64,000 nucleotides of DNA from Rhyacophila brunnea. Its lineage: Eukaryota; Arthropoda; Insecta; Trichoptera; Rhyacophilidae. Shown piece by piece: positions 47,197-59,426 of this stretch (position 1 is its first letter; the number at the start of each line of letters is the position of its first letter). The stretch lies in the NCBI GenBank assembly GCA_022495005.1, contig JAGYXB010000276.1, forward strand, positions 186,001-250,000, written 5' to 3'. The position numbers were made by a program, and so were the translations under genes. Under the pieces are notes generated by a model, which had not been told where the DNA came from, did not search any database, and worked only from the letters and a program-made list of their open reading frames with translations.

Positions 47197-47622
47197 GGAC
47201 AGGAACGAAAGGAATGGGCGACTGGACTCCGGACAATTGGACGCCGCACTGTCGTATACACGTATACAGAAAGTAGACGAGGTATTTTAATCAGTTTCTA
47301 TCTACTACTTAGTAGTTTTAATTCATTTTACTCTTAACATACTGTATTATTTATTGCGGATTGAGAATTACCATGCCTAAGGCTTTATATAAAATAAAAA
47401 ACTCTTTTTTTCGTTGGAACTTAAACATATGCACGATTAAATCATTATTTACGTCTGCATATTTACATTCTTACCAACTATTAAATCATAATATAACCAT
47501 TTAAATATAAATAATCATATTAAATATTTTTTTAAGTACCTATAAGTACCTAACGTCTATTTATTTTCGAATTCCGTGGCGTCCAGTTGTTCCGGTGCCA
47601 AATCGTCCTGGACCCTTTTTGT
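47197..47622. mobile_element. Probable MITE with GGACGCC-type ends
   Basis: GGGACAGGAACG...CCGGACAATTGGACGCC on the left is roughly answered by GGGTCCAGGACG...CCGGAACAACTGGACGCC inverted on the right. The spacer is AT-rich and non-coding. The imperfect ends leave the family open. Confidence 0.5.
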
Positions 47623-48832
47623 GGGGATCGATGAGTTGGAGGTGATGAGGTGATAAAGGCAGCAGTAGTGGAGATGGATTTAGTGTTTATTATGTTAATG
47701 AAGAGTTACAAAGGATTCCAATGGTAGGAGTAAATATTAACGGTGCAGAGTAATCACGGTGAGCTCGTGTCAAGTGACGAGTCAGAAGTCGGTGCTCGAG
47801 AGAGGAATGTCGAATGACGAGTGTCGAAAGCAAGTGACTGAGTCGAGTGACTGGACTCGGGTGGAGTAACGAGTTATATATCGTCCTCGCTATTTATACA
47901 CATGAAATCAATACATTACAAGAGTCATTGTCGCGATTAAATAAATTATAATAGACACTGTTGATCAAGGTTATGATTGAGGAAACTGCTGACAATCGCT
48001 TCCGTTACTCCGATTTGTTTTGAAAACAAAACAATGAATATCGAAGTATGTCACGCTTGTAATGCTAGGTGGTATGATTACGACATTTTCATAGAAGCTA
48101 CCCCTATATAAGAAATGGGTAGTACTGATTACTAAGCTTTGATTGCATCTAATTTGTTGACAAAGAATTCTCGTATATAGGTACTACGTAAATGGAAATT
48201 TACTGCGAACACATACATATGAATAATTTACTTACAAAGTTTTACAATAAATTCTCACTATTTTAGCAGAAACCTTGAAACCGTGGCATTGTTATTAAAT
48301 AATATTATGATATATCGGTTAATAAACATTGTACGTTCGTGTTCATTAAAGGTAGGTAGAGACCTAAATCAAAGTGCCACGTTAAAAATAGGTTTTGTAC
48401 TTGAGTGATATCGGTCGTTTGAGTTAGCCATTGTTTTCATTTAAAACCGCAGTATTTTTATGTTTGTTTATTTATTTATATTTTCCCACGGACCACCGCA
48501 GCACGTATAAAATGAAAGTAATTGCTTCATAAAGGAAAGTTAACGAAAATTAATATTTTCCGTCGACAGCGAAGTGAGCGCTTAAACACTCTTTTATGCT
48601 CTGGCTGCGTTAATAATAGTGCTTTTGGAAAACGTGTATATTAATTCGAAATAAAAAGGCAGTAATAATGAAAACGTAACATGTTGCAGTAAAAATATGG
48701 CACGCATTTTTTTTCGATCACGTAACGTGTTAGTTAGTAAGCTCGCTACAGAAACTAAACAGTGGCGTAGATAAAATGCTGAAATATAAAAATAGTGTAA
48801 CCTTAATATAATACCTACAAACTAGGGAATCT
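47623..48832. other. No gene; GAGT-rich tract
   Basis: 47755-47880 is unusually dense in GAGT, GTGACGAGT and GTCGA motifs, about a dozen within 125 bp. I considered a solo LTR but found no convincing borders. The rest to 48832 is AT-rich. Confidence 0.35.
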
Positions 48833-49426
48833 AATCCCGAGCCAAAATTTTGATTCCGGGATTTCGGGATTACAATTTGACGATGTTTTTTTATTTATAC
48901 ACATAGCATTGATAAAATCGGTCAAAAATGTCATGTCAAAAGACATTTAATTTTAATATTGTGTACTTTCAATCTTGGAAATACATGGGTTTAATGGAGT
49001 AAATAATATTGTAATAGGTAGATATAGATAATAATGTGAAAGTATTTTTATTTACGTATTTAAGAAAAGATAACATTCATAAAATTCGGCGTAGAAAGAA
49101 GTGCCTGCCTGCACGTTCGTGGCACTGGTGGTTGGGCGCAGTTCGCGTGCCAGAACGTCAGTGGCGTCTAGTTGGTTAAATGAACGAATTTATTATTTTT
49201 CTGATGTTCTTACGATTGCGTATAACAACAAAAAATGGTTATTTATTATCCGTGAGCATCCGGCGATTCCCCTGTGACACATTTCACTAACATAATTTTA
49301 TACACATACTAATTGATTGTGAAAAAATCAATCCCGAAGGTTTCGGAAGTATGTTTACTAATCCCGGGATTCATAGGTATCTAAAATTGTCCGGGATTCG
49401 GAATCGCGGGATTGGATTCCCGACTA
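48833..49426 (-). mobile_element. hAT MITE family C, copy 2
   Basis: TAGGGAATCTAATCCCGAGC on the left; an inverted TAGTCGGGAATCCAATCCCG on the right. The first 200 bp follow 59427-59700; the centre (49080-49260) is different sequence. No clear 8-bp duplication. Confidence 0.7.
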
Positions 49427-49504
49427 TATACCATCCACTCGGCAGAGACCCTCGAAGCGAGATTTTAATTCGAAAGGGTTGCCTATATCAAAATTAAATA
49501 TTCT

Positions 49505-49765
49505 GATATTGATATATTCCACTTACGTGAGGTGAATGTAGGTGGACGTTGTTTTATAAGTTTTTAAAATCGGGTCTATCAACATAAATCACTCAGTGTG
49601 CTTCCATGTACTTTAATTTTTATTAATTATTATTGTATTATTTACTCATATCACCCAGTATTTTTATTGGAAAATTGTTAATACCTACTTTATTTCATGT
49701 CGTGAACACTTTGAATTTATAATTTGTCATGTTCATTATTTATAAAATAAAATAAATACATTTAA
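49505..49765 (+). repeat. Jockey-like LINE 3' UTR copy
   Basis: TTCCACTTACGTGAGGTGAA, GTAGGTGGACG and CTCAGTGTGCTTC match the minus strand of 36600-36830. It ends in TAAAATAAAATAAA. Only UTR is present. Confidence 0.55.
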
Positions 49766-51769
49766 ATATAAACGGTGCCATCTTCGGCATTTGCTTTGAC
49801 GTCAAAAAAATCACATGTGGTATTATCGTATATCATACTGATTCTATGATATCTGTTAAAATTTTATATATCTTCATTAAGACAAGTGTATAAGCATTTG
49901 ACATCAGGACTACGTAAGGGTGGCTGCCATCCGGTTGTAAGCTGAAAATTACGTCCCACCCCCCATCCCAAAATAAAAAAAAATCATCAAAACATGTACT
50001 TATATGATAAAAAAACTAATGCAATGTATTAAGTACCTATTAATTAATATGTTTAAATAACTAAATCGAACACAATTTATAAATAATAAAATATTCACGA
50101 AATGAATTGCGTCGCATGCGACTTTTTTACTATACGTAAAACAAACTTGTGATCCGTTATGACTTATTTTCTGGCGGCTAGTCATATCAAAATAATATGT
50201 TTGCAAAAACATTTTATTTAATATACTATCACACTGATCCATCCTATTGAGTCTTTGAAAGAATGCTTTCCTGCTATTATTAATTATGTTCGGTGATTTT
50301 AAACGCCTAAACAAGAATATAGGTAATATTTTACATGTCGCTTTAACTCTTCGATTTGCTGCTCGGCCGTAAATGCCAGTAATCCAATCCAAACCAAACG
50401 GCAGTAGATCACATACATATTATGAACTTCATATATTTCATAATAAGATTCAGTTTATGTAATTGAATAAAATATAATTTTAATAAAATCATTTAAGTTT
50501 TTCGGAATTTTGTCGCCCGGGTGTTTCGCACCCCTAACACCCACTGACTGTATCCGTTTATACACCGCTTATACGCTCATAAACTTTAATTACATAAATG
50601 TACATGAACAGAAAAATCATATTATATGGCACACAGTTCAAAATCACATGCGGTTTCAGTCTATGAATGACCTCTTACATTCGATTATAATCCGAACGAA
50701 TCATCACTTGTAAACTCAGTCAATAAAAAAACAGTTTGAATGCGTTATTGTCTTTACACACGAAGAAAATTTCAACTAGGTACCTACTTGTAAGCATATA
50801 AATTAACACAGTATGGAGAAATCCCATTGGAATGAGATGTTTATTCATTGACATGCAATATAGAGCCCCAAAACTTGTGTGAGGTGAAGTTGTGAGGTAT
50901 CGATTTTTACCCATTTTGTTTAATACGCATAAAATTGTAAGTCTGAAGAAGTGCCATGATAATTTTATTTTTATGAGATTTTTTCTCATTCAAAAATGCA
51001 TTAATATCGATTGTTGTGATTTCTTTATACATTTAAAGAAGTTAATACCATAGTTCATTAAATCATAACAACGAAAAATATTTCAACTTCAAACAGCTTT
51101 ATTGTAAAATAAACTTTTCAGGCAAACGACTTTATGCATCGATTTGTTGTATTAATTTCATTTTTTACTCCCATATCTTCTAACGTCCCTCTTGAGTTTT
51201 TTAGTATTTTCTATAAGCTTAATAATCATCCTTCACTTTGAGAACCACTGGGTATAATTAATAAAGATGACGGTGAAATTAAAATAATACGTAAAATAAT
51301 TATGATATTATCTAAAAAAATGTATTTAACTAAAGTTTTTTTCAGTTTTCAAAAACGTGCTTAAATAATAATTGTCGTATAATGGAGTTAGTACTTACCT
51401 GTGACGGTTACTCCAGCCGTGATATTTTTGAGTGAAATATATGAAAATCATTGTCGGGTATGATATGCATTAAATAATGACATATGCATTAAATGGTTTT
51501 TCCATACGTACATTTATTTTCACAATATGTCAATTAGGTTTCCGAATGCAGACTCTAGTTTATACGGCAAATAAAACTGCTGGACAGATTCGTATGTAAA
51601 TAATAAAAAATGTATAAGCTAAGTAATAATCATGTCATATTCTTTCAGTTATTTTTGTCATTGCGGTCATACATTATTTATTTTGTTTTTTTTTAATTAA
51701 GAAAATATTACGATTACTTTGACAACATTATAGTATTAATAATTACAAGATAACAAGAACTTTTTATAT
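49766..51769. other. No recognised gene; one longer open frame
   Basis: A 130-codon minus-strand frame (50000-50392) begins MDWITGIYGRAANRRVKATC. It is long for DNA this AT-rich, but I know no relative and see no flanking gene signals. 50510-50560 has an end-like CAGTGGGTGTTAGGGGTGCG on the minus strand without a partner. Confidence 0.35.
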
Positions 51770-52111
51770 ACAACGTTTTTAAATTTTCTGTTGAATCATA
51801 TAAACTTGACTTGACTAGCTTAAACGATCAAAAAAAATGTATTTGATAGAAATAATACTGAAGTGTCATTTTGATATTTTATATTGATTTCCATAGTAAC
51901 GCACGTATATATTAATAATTTAGTTACTAGAACCACCCCCTTAGCGACCAATATTAATGGATTTGATTACGGATTTCTTCCGAAATAACTTTTCATACAA
52001 AACAGAATTAACTGAAAATGAATTCAATTCTACTTAAAGATGGCTAAAAGTATTAAAATAATGCATTGGCATCGTGTTCTGATATATTCTAAATGTTTCA
52101 ACTGTCTAGAT

Positions 52112-53094
52112 CAGGGGGGGGCAAACTTTTTGGATGGAGGGCCAAATTCAAGAATTCAAAATGAGCGGCGGGCCGCAAGTAAAATACCATTTTTAGATAT
52201 ACACTATTTATTATCACGACAAATAAACATTACAAAGAAATTAATGAGAAGAATGAAACTGTTGTACATTTTTTCAAATTCAGGTGATAATTTTGTAGTT
52301 GATATTCTCAACACTGCTTGCAAATGGGCATCGGAGATATTTGATCGTTAAGATTTTTTATTGAGGTTCATGATCGAAAATGTTTGTTCACATATATAGG
52401 TTGATCCAAAAATAACGAACATTTTTCTTGCATAATCTTTAAGTTGGTCGAATTTGTCTGAATTAAGGGCATTGTAAAATTTGGAGATTTCTTCACGACG
52501 ATGCATTTCTCTTAAATCAGTGTCACACTGCAGATCAATAATCTCAAGTTGTAGCTCTGTCGGTACACTATCAATATCTATTGAAAATGGACCGCGTACT
52601 ATTATTGCTAAACTTGTCTCAATTTTTCGGAAGTCACCAAATCTTTGTCAAAAATCGTCATTCAGAGCTTTAATGATTTTACCATATTCTTCAAATTTAT
52701 ATTCTGGTATATTCAGCAACTTCAAAGTTGGAAAGTGGTCCACGTTATTATTCGATATTTATCGAAGGAATATCTTGAGTTTTAATTGAAATCCATTCAA
52801 ACTTTTTACCGTATCATGGGCACATATTTTTTTTCCTTGCAACGCGTCACGATGTTCAACGTAGAAAATAGTGGTTACATAGTGTGAGACGAGACGCAAG
52901 GAAGACGTACTGAGATAATACATTTACGAAGCAACAAATTCTTCAAATTTAAATCTATTTCAATATTTAAGTCAATATTTTTTAAAAATTATAAAAAAGT
53001 TATTCGTAATCAGAAGTACAATTAATGATGGCGGGCCGCAAAAAAATACCCGGCGGGCCACATGCGGTCCGCGGGCCGCAGTTTGCCCACCCTG
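52112..53094 (-). mobile_element. hAT element, copy 2 (longer form)
   Basis: A perfect 8-bp duplication, GTCTAGAT, lies at 52104-52111 and 53095-53102. The inverted ends are CAGGGGGGGGCAAACTTTTT and CAGGGTGGGCAAACTGCGGC. It keeps about 270 bp of transposase that the copy at 353-1048 has lost, and about 25 bp more at its right end. Confidence 0.93.
52240..52885 (-). pseudogene. hAT transposase, C-terminal third
   Basis: The minus strand reads TTIFYVEHRDALQGKKICAH, then VKSLNGFQLKLKIFL, HFPTLKLL, FEEYGKIIKALNDDF, RFGDFRKIETSLAII, then VPTELQLEIIDLQCD and the FG-CEQTFS dimerisation block. The L.GK ... V..F..KL ... HFP ... FQDFR order is that of GTF2IRD2/ZBED5-like hAT transposases. Two stops and a substitution in the last helix break it. 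No BED finger or first catalytic residues. Confidence 0.82.
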
Positions 53095-53212
53095 GTCTAG
53101 ATAGTCGGGAAATTAGTTAAAAATCGATTTCAAGATTTGTACTGGATAAACAACCACCGGACAAATGAGAATACGACCTAATAAAAACGTTGTAAAAATA
53201 CAACACAATATA

Positions 53213-54513
53213 CGAGGGTGGGTCAATAAGTCCTTAGAAAAGCCGACAGGTGGCGCGAATTGTACTGTAAGCGGTTTGTTTTCATGCAGCGGCACTACCG
53301 ATTCAGTATGCTGCGAAGTTTCAATCAGATCGGTCGGGTTGTTGTGTGTTTCTCGTACATTTAAAAAAAATTTGCTTGTGGAAAATGGAAAAATGGAAAA
53401 TGGAGAAAATTGAGTTTAGAGCTGTTATTAAACATTTTAATATAAAAGGGTTAACAGCAAAGGAAATAAAAAATGAGTTGGATTTAGTTCACGGCATATC
53501 TGCTCCTTCACTTGCAACTATTTATAACTGGTTAAATGAATTTAAACGTGGTCGTACATCAACAAAGGATGAACCACGCTCAGGACGTCCTGTAGAGGTG
53601 ACTACACCAGAAATGATCAATAAAATCCACGATATGGTGTTATGTGACCGAAGATTAAAGTTGAGTGAGATAATTGAGGTTACAGGGATCTCAAAAGGTA
53701 GCGTCATTTCTATTTTACATGACAAATTGGGCATGAAAAATATTTCTGCAAGATGGGTGCCGCGTTTGCTCACAGTCGACAATAAACGCAATAGGGTGGT
53801 GGCCTCTAAAGCCCTGTTGTCGCTCATGCAACGCAATCCGGATGAATTTTTTCGTCGCTTTGTGACTGTAGATGAAACATGGATACACCACTATACTCCC
53901 GAGACGAAAGAACAGTCAAAGCAGTGGATTGCGAAAGGCGAACCATGTCCAAAGAAGGCGAAAACCGTAAAATCAGCTGGTAAGGTTATGGCTACTGTAT
54001 TTTGGGATGCACGTGAAATTATTTTCGTTGACTATTTGGAAAAAGGAAAAAAAATAACAGGGATTATTATGCATCTTTATTGGACCAGCTAAAAAACAAA
54101 ATTGAAGAAAAACGGCCTCATTTAAACAGGAAAAAAATCCTCTTTCATCAGGACAATGCCCGTGTTCACACATGTTTACGATCAATGGCTAAAATTGAAG
54201 AATTGAAGTTCGAATTGGTCGACCACCCACCGTATTCGCCAGATTTAGCCCCCAGTGACTTTTTCCTTTTCCCAAACTTAAAAAAATGGCTAAGTGGACA
54301 ACGTTTTTTTTCAAATGAAGAAGTCATCGATCGGACAAATGCTTATTTTGAGGACCTTCCGAAAACTTATTTTTCTGACGGTTTAAAAAAAATTGAGAAA
54401 CGTCTAACCAAGTGTATTGAGCTCTAAGGAGATTATGTTGAGAAATAAAAAAAAAATACAAAAATAAAAAGTGTTTTAATGCTTTTTTCTAAGGAATTAT
54501 TGACCCACCCTCG
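53213..54513 (+). mobile_element. mariner element, nearly complete
   Basis: The TA duplications are at 53211-53212 and 54514-54515. The inverted ends begin CGAGGGTGGGTCAATAA and extend about 27 bp with one mismatch. The 1301-bp length and single-ORF plan are those of full-length mariners. Near-identical ends and a single frameshift in the transposase show recent activity compared with everything else here. Confidence 0.97.
53385..54427 (+). pseudogene. mariner transposase, one frameshift
   Basis: Cut-and-paste transposase. The first ATG of MEKWKMEKIEF is at 53385; the second (53400) fits mariner N-termini better. An HTH region follows (LTAKEIKNEL; ATIYNWLNEF), then GRPVEVTTPE and the WVPRLLT motif. 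The first catalytic D is in VTVDETWIHHY and the second in FHQDNARVH. The third, in YSPDLAPSDFFLF, comes after exactly 34 residues: DD34D. A one-base loss near 54060-54066, just after GKKITG, splits the reading; the downstream frame ends in TAA at 54427. The protein would lack the last two aspartates unless the shift were bypassed. Confidence 0.95.
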
Positions 54514-54515
54514 TA

Positions 54516-55682
54516 TTAGTAGGTAAGTATGTACTTATGACACACCAAATAATAAAGATTATTATTATTTTTTCATTTTTATAATGATTTATGTTGTTGT
54601 TTTTATTTAATAAAACGCAATTTTTTTTATAGTACTTATGAATTGACCATGAATTGACAGTTAACAAAATAAAAGAAAAAAAATGATTTATGTGGTAAGT
54701 ATGTCATTTTGTAGGTACACCCACTGGGGTAAAATGGTTTTTTGGTACACGTTTTTATTTTATTTATTTTTTTACTTATATTTACATATTTTCTTGTTAA
54801 AAATATATGAAAAATTAGTGTTACTTTACAATCATGTTGTAATTTTATAATTAATTGGATGTTTTGATATTCTTTTTATCAATAAACTAAACACTATGTC
54901 AACCTGTACACCTTAAATAAAATTTAAGATAAAAGTTCTTTATAAAGTTAGTGGATATACCCTCTCTTTCTGGCATGATTAGCGGATTCTCAGTGTTCAC
55001 TGTTTGAATATTTAGAATCTATTTTTTTTTTCGATCGTTCTGAAGATGAATAATAATTATTAACAGTTGTCGACATAAATAACTCAAATTATGTAAAATT
55101 AGATAGGTAACAAAAACCGTATTTCGAAACCATCCAATTATTTTGTTATAATACACAATAAATGCTTTATTTTCTTAAATCTTTTCTTCGAATAAATTGT
55201 GAAGTCTCAGAACTGAACAATGCTCTAAAATAATAATGCAATTGACTGTTTCCTTATTTCCTCGCAGATGAATACAAATTACGTCTTAAATATAAAATGC
55301 CACTTGGAATATTTGAATGCCTGCAAGTAGACAGCTTAGATAGAATGCATTTAGAACAGTGAAGTGTACTTGCATTCAAAATTATACTGGAATTAAAATG
55401 TAAATAATAAGGTATTACTTACAAGTTGATTGTTTAGTTCTAAAGTTTAGGTCAGTCATTCACAACGTGGGTTTAGCGAGTTGTGCCAAGGGCTATGCGA
55501 AAATCATAAAATCATATGATTTAATTAAACTTGAAACTATTTTGATAATGGGGTAATCACAAGGTTTAACCTGGCCTATTTTAGAACAGTATAATTTTTT
55601 AAAATTTAAGGTTTAATATTGCGCTATAGTTATTATTGGAAGCGAGAGTTATACGTCGGATGGACATTTTTGTAGCAATAAA
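54516..55682. other. No gene recognised
   Basis: Very AT-rich sequence. Confidence 0.35.
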
Positions 55683-56623
55683 CAGTGGCGGCTCGACGAC
55701 TTTCTAGGTGGTGGGGTTTAGCCATTAATTTACTTGTTCATATTATTCATTATTTACCTAGCTAGTATATTAATGAGGAAATAAGTCATTTTTCAGAATA
55801 AATAATATGATTATCTGAGTCGTTCCTTAATCACATCTAAAAAGCAAGCTTAAAAATATTAACTTGGTTAATAATAATAATTTTTATAGACTTACCATTA
55901 TCAGTTTTGAATAACGACTTACAGCGAGCATTTTTTACTAACCTAGGGATCATTTGATTGCTCCCCAGTATGCGTATATTAACGCTAATGCATTCACTTC
56001 CTTTGTAGAACGAGATGTGTACCGCGGCGACGGGATTAGAGTGAGTGATCCCCAGCCAGCGAAATATAGACGCCATAGCTATCTTAATTTGTTCATAGGT
56101 GTCATCGTGAAATACGGTGTATTTAATGTACTTAATTAATTATTTTAATATAGCGAAATCATCATTATATTGTTATTACATAATTTACAATCATTGCGTT
56201 ATTTATTTGTATAATCTTTCATTATTATTATCCTAAGAGATTTTGGAAAACTCACTAACGGCTCATTTAAGCGACATTTTATTGTTATTTTTACACCTTC
56301 ACTTCAAAATGTGCGCTACCGATTCATCTACCGTTTGAATTGACCACATTTCACAAATTTTCAATGATTTTACAGGTACTTGACGTTTATATCCGATATT
56401 TTCTTACACACCGTATACGATCGCCATATTTACTGTCCACGCCTGTCAGAATGACGTCTTTGTCGCTTAAGACCTTCTAATCCTTTATTTGACAAACAAA
56501 TTCGATTATTTTTATTCAAATATCGTAATGTAGGCATTGGCGCACTTTTTTCCGGTGAAAAAACCATAATTTTGGTACAATTTTATACGTATAATATCTT
56601 TTGACAGCGGGGTACGCCACTGA
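55683..56623. mobile_element. Possible second M-type MITE
   Basis: CAGTGGCGGCTCGACGACTT at the left equals the M end. The only candidate for the other end is an inverted CAGTGGCGTACCCCGCTG near 56603-56620, which matches just the first 8 bases. No duplication was seen, so the right border is doubtful. Confidence 0.4.
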
Positions 56624-56829
56624 CGGCCATTTCATAGATAATGTGATATTCCAAATTTGATTTTTTTAAAATAATTTGTGGCTGTTCACCCACTATTTTT
56701 GTTATTGAATAATTACCTAGGCTACTAATTTCCATACTAAAAAAGTTGCCATTGCAAACAATGAAAGAAATTAATACGAATTGTTATAGTTATCAAAATG
56801 TGTGATATTGTATAATATCTACCTATTTT

Positions 56830-59240
56830 TTCGTCCCTATCATCATCAATCTTGACCTATACACTGCTGGATGAAGGCCTCCTCAGCCTTATTCTACTCC
56901 TTACTTACACATGAATTGTTATATTTATCAAAATCAGTGATATAATATTATTATCTACCTATCTATATATATAATGCCATTATTATCACGAGCCTCAATA
57001 AATCCACTGCTGGATGAAGGCCTCTCTACGTTGATTGTATTCTTGACAGTATTGAATTTCTAATGTTATTTATCTACATATTCATATCGTCATCATAATC
57101 ATCATCATCATCATCAACTAGGATCAATCCACTACTGGATGAAGGGTTCCGCAACCTGATTCTACTACTATCGGTTTAACGAATTTGTGATATTATACCT
57201 ATTTCTATCATTCTTATATCATCGACCTGAACCAATCCACTGCTGGATAATGGCCTCCCTAGCCCAGTTCTACTCCTTTCTGTCATATGAAATGCTGTAT
57301 TTATCAAAATCGGTGATATTATATTTAAAAACATATTCATATCGTCATCATCATCATCAACCAGGATCCATCCACTGCTTAATAAAGACCTCCCTAGCCT
57401 GATTCTACTCCTTTTGTCATATGAATGTATGTATTTATCAAAATCTGTGATATTATATGTATCTACACATTCATATCGTCATCATCATCATCATCATTAT
57501 CATATATCTGAACCAATCCACTGCTTAATAAAGACCCACTTAGCCTAATTCTCCTCCTTTCTGTCATATGAATTTCTATATTTATCAAAATCGGTGATAT
57601 TATATTTATCTACATATTCATATCGTCATCATCATCATCATCATCGACCTGAACCAATCCACTGCTTAATAAAGACCTCCCTAGCCAGATTCTACTCCTT
57701 TCTGTATTTATCAAAATCGGTGATATTATATTTATTTAAATATTCATATCGTCATCAGCATCATCAACCAGGATCCATCCACTGCTTAATAAAGACCTCC
57801 CTAGCTTCATTCTACTCCTTTTGTCATATGAATGTATGTATTTATCAAAATCTGTGATATTATATGTATCTACACATTCATATCGTCATCATCATCATCA
57901 TCATTATCAAATACCTGAACCAATCCACTGCTTAATAAAGACCCCCTTAGCCTAATTCTCCTCCTTTCTATCATATGAATTTCTGTATTTATCAAAATCG
58001 GTGATATTATATTTATCTACATATTCATATCGTCATCATCATCATCATCATCGACCTGAACCAATCCACTGCTTAATAAAGACCTCCCTAGCCAGATTCT
58101 ACTCCTTTCTGTCATATGAATTGCTGTATTTATCAAAATCGGTGATATTATATTTATCTACATATTCATATCGTCATCGTCATCATCATTCACCTGAACC
58201 AATCCACTACTTAAAGACCTCCTTAGCCTGATTCTACTCCTTTCTGTCATATGCATTGCTGTATTTATCAAAATCGGTGATATTATATTTATCTACATAT
58301 TCATATGGTCATTATCATTATCATCATCATTGACCTGAACTAATCCACTGCTTAATAAAGACCTCTCTAGCCAGATTCTACTCCTTTCTGTCATATGAAT
58401 TGCTGTATTTATCAAAATCGGTGATATTATATTTATCTACATATTCATATCGTCATCATCATCATCATCGACCTAAACCAATCCACTGCTTAATAAAGAC
58501 CTCCCTAGCTTGATTCTACTCCTTTCTGTCATATGAATTGCTGTATTTATCAAAATCGGTGATATTATATTTATTTATATATTCATATCGTCATTATCAT
58601 CATTATCATCATCATCATCATCGACCTGAACCAATCCACTGCTTAATAAAAACCTCCCTAGCCAGATTCTACTCCTTTCTGTCATATGAATTTCTGTATT
58701 TATCAAAATCGGTGATATTATATTTATTTACATATTGATATCGTCATCATCATCATCATTGACCTGAACCAATCCACTACTTAAAGACCTCCTTAGCCTG
58801 ATTCTACTCCTTTCTGTCATATGCATTGCTGTATTTATCTAAATCGGTGATATTATATTTATCTACATATTCATATGGTCATTATCATTATCATCATCAT
58901 TGACCTGAACCAATCCACTGCTTAATAAAGACCTCCCTAGCCAGATTCTACTCCTTTCTGTGATATGAATTTCTTTATTTATCAAAATCGGTGATATTAC
59001 ATTTATCTACATATTCATATCGTCATCATCATCAACCAGGATTAATTCAGGGTTCCGCAACCTGATTCTACTACTATATTATACCTATTTCTATCGTCCT
59101 TATCATCATTGACCTGAACCCATCTACTGCTGGATAAAGGCCTCCCATGCCTGATTCTACTCCTTTCTGTCATTTGAATTGCTGTATTTATCAAAATCGG
59201 TGATATTATATTATGTCTATTTATATTTCCATTATCATTA
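56830..59240 (-). repeat. Tandem array of LINE-3'-derived units, 127-154 bp
   Basis: About 16-18 units. A typical unit is: a CATCATCATC microsatellite, CTGAACCAATCCACTGCTTA, ATAAAGACCTCCCTAGCC, TGATTCTACTCCTTTCTGTC, ATATGAATTGCTGTATTTAT, CAAAATCGGTGATATTATAT, then TTCATATCGT. Unit starts are 133, 147, 127, 133, 147, 141, 135, 144, 137, 154, 135 and 144 bp apart. On the minus strand the flank units still read as EAFIQQW, the ending of RTE-like LINEs, next to their microsatellite tail. Edge units (56830-57200, 59030-59200) are the most diverged and closest to the LINE. Confidence 0.9.
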
Positions 59241-59308
59241 TATTAAAATCCAACACCAAGTCACTATGACGAAAAGCTGTCTGCAAGACCTAGCGAGACA
59301 GACTGGCG

Positions 59309-59329
59309 AGAGCCAGCTGGCTCAGCTAG
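59309..59329 (+). other. Possible Helitron 3' end
   Basis: The 14-base perfect palindrome GAGCCAGCTGGCTC is followed by AGCTAG and a T. The layout recalls a Helitron terminus, but the spacer is shorter than usual (10-12 bases) and no 5' partner was found. Confidence 0.3.
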
Positions 59330-59426
59330 TAATAATTAATATCTCTAATTGCGACGGGTTTAAATGGATAAAATAAATTAAATAGTTGTATTAATCACGT
59401 AATTAAGAATCTAGCTATATTAAGAC

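Larger units (their letters stand above)
51770..53193 (-). mobile_element. MITE family A, copy 4, split by a hAT
   Basis: ACAACGTTTTTAAATTTTCT on the left; AATAAAAACGTTGT on the right. Family sequence runs to 52111 and resumes at 53095, interrupted exactly by the hAT and its duplication. The mariner begins 20 bp beyond the right end. Confidence 0.82.

Noticed and set aside
47623..48030. Possible solo LTR starting TGTGGGGATCGATG
   Set aside because: No matching CA end, no target duplication and no second copy in the window.
57187..58738. Several open frames with histidine runs (SYRHHHHHH, KTSLARFYSF) in the tandem array
   Set aside because: They arise from in-phase stretches of the minisatellite. 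Unit lengths are not multiples of three and the microsatellite varies, so frames break in nearly every unit.
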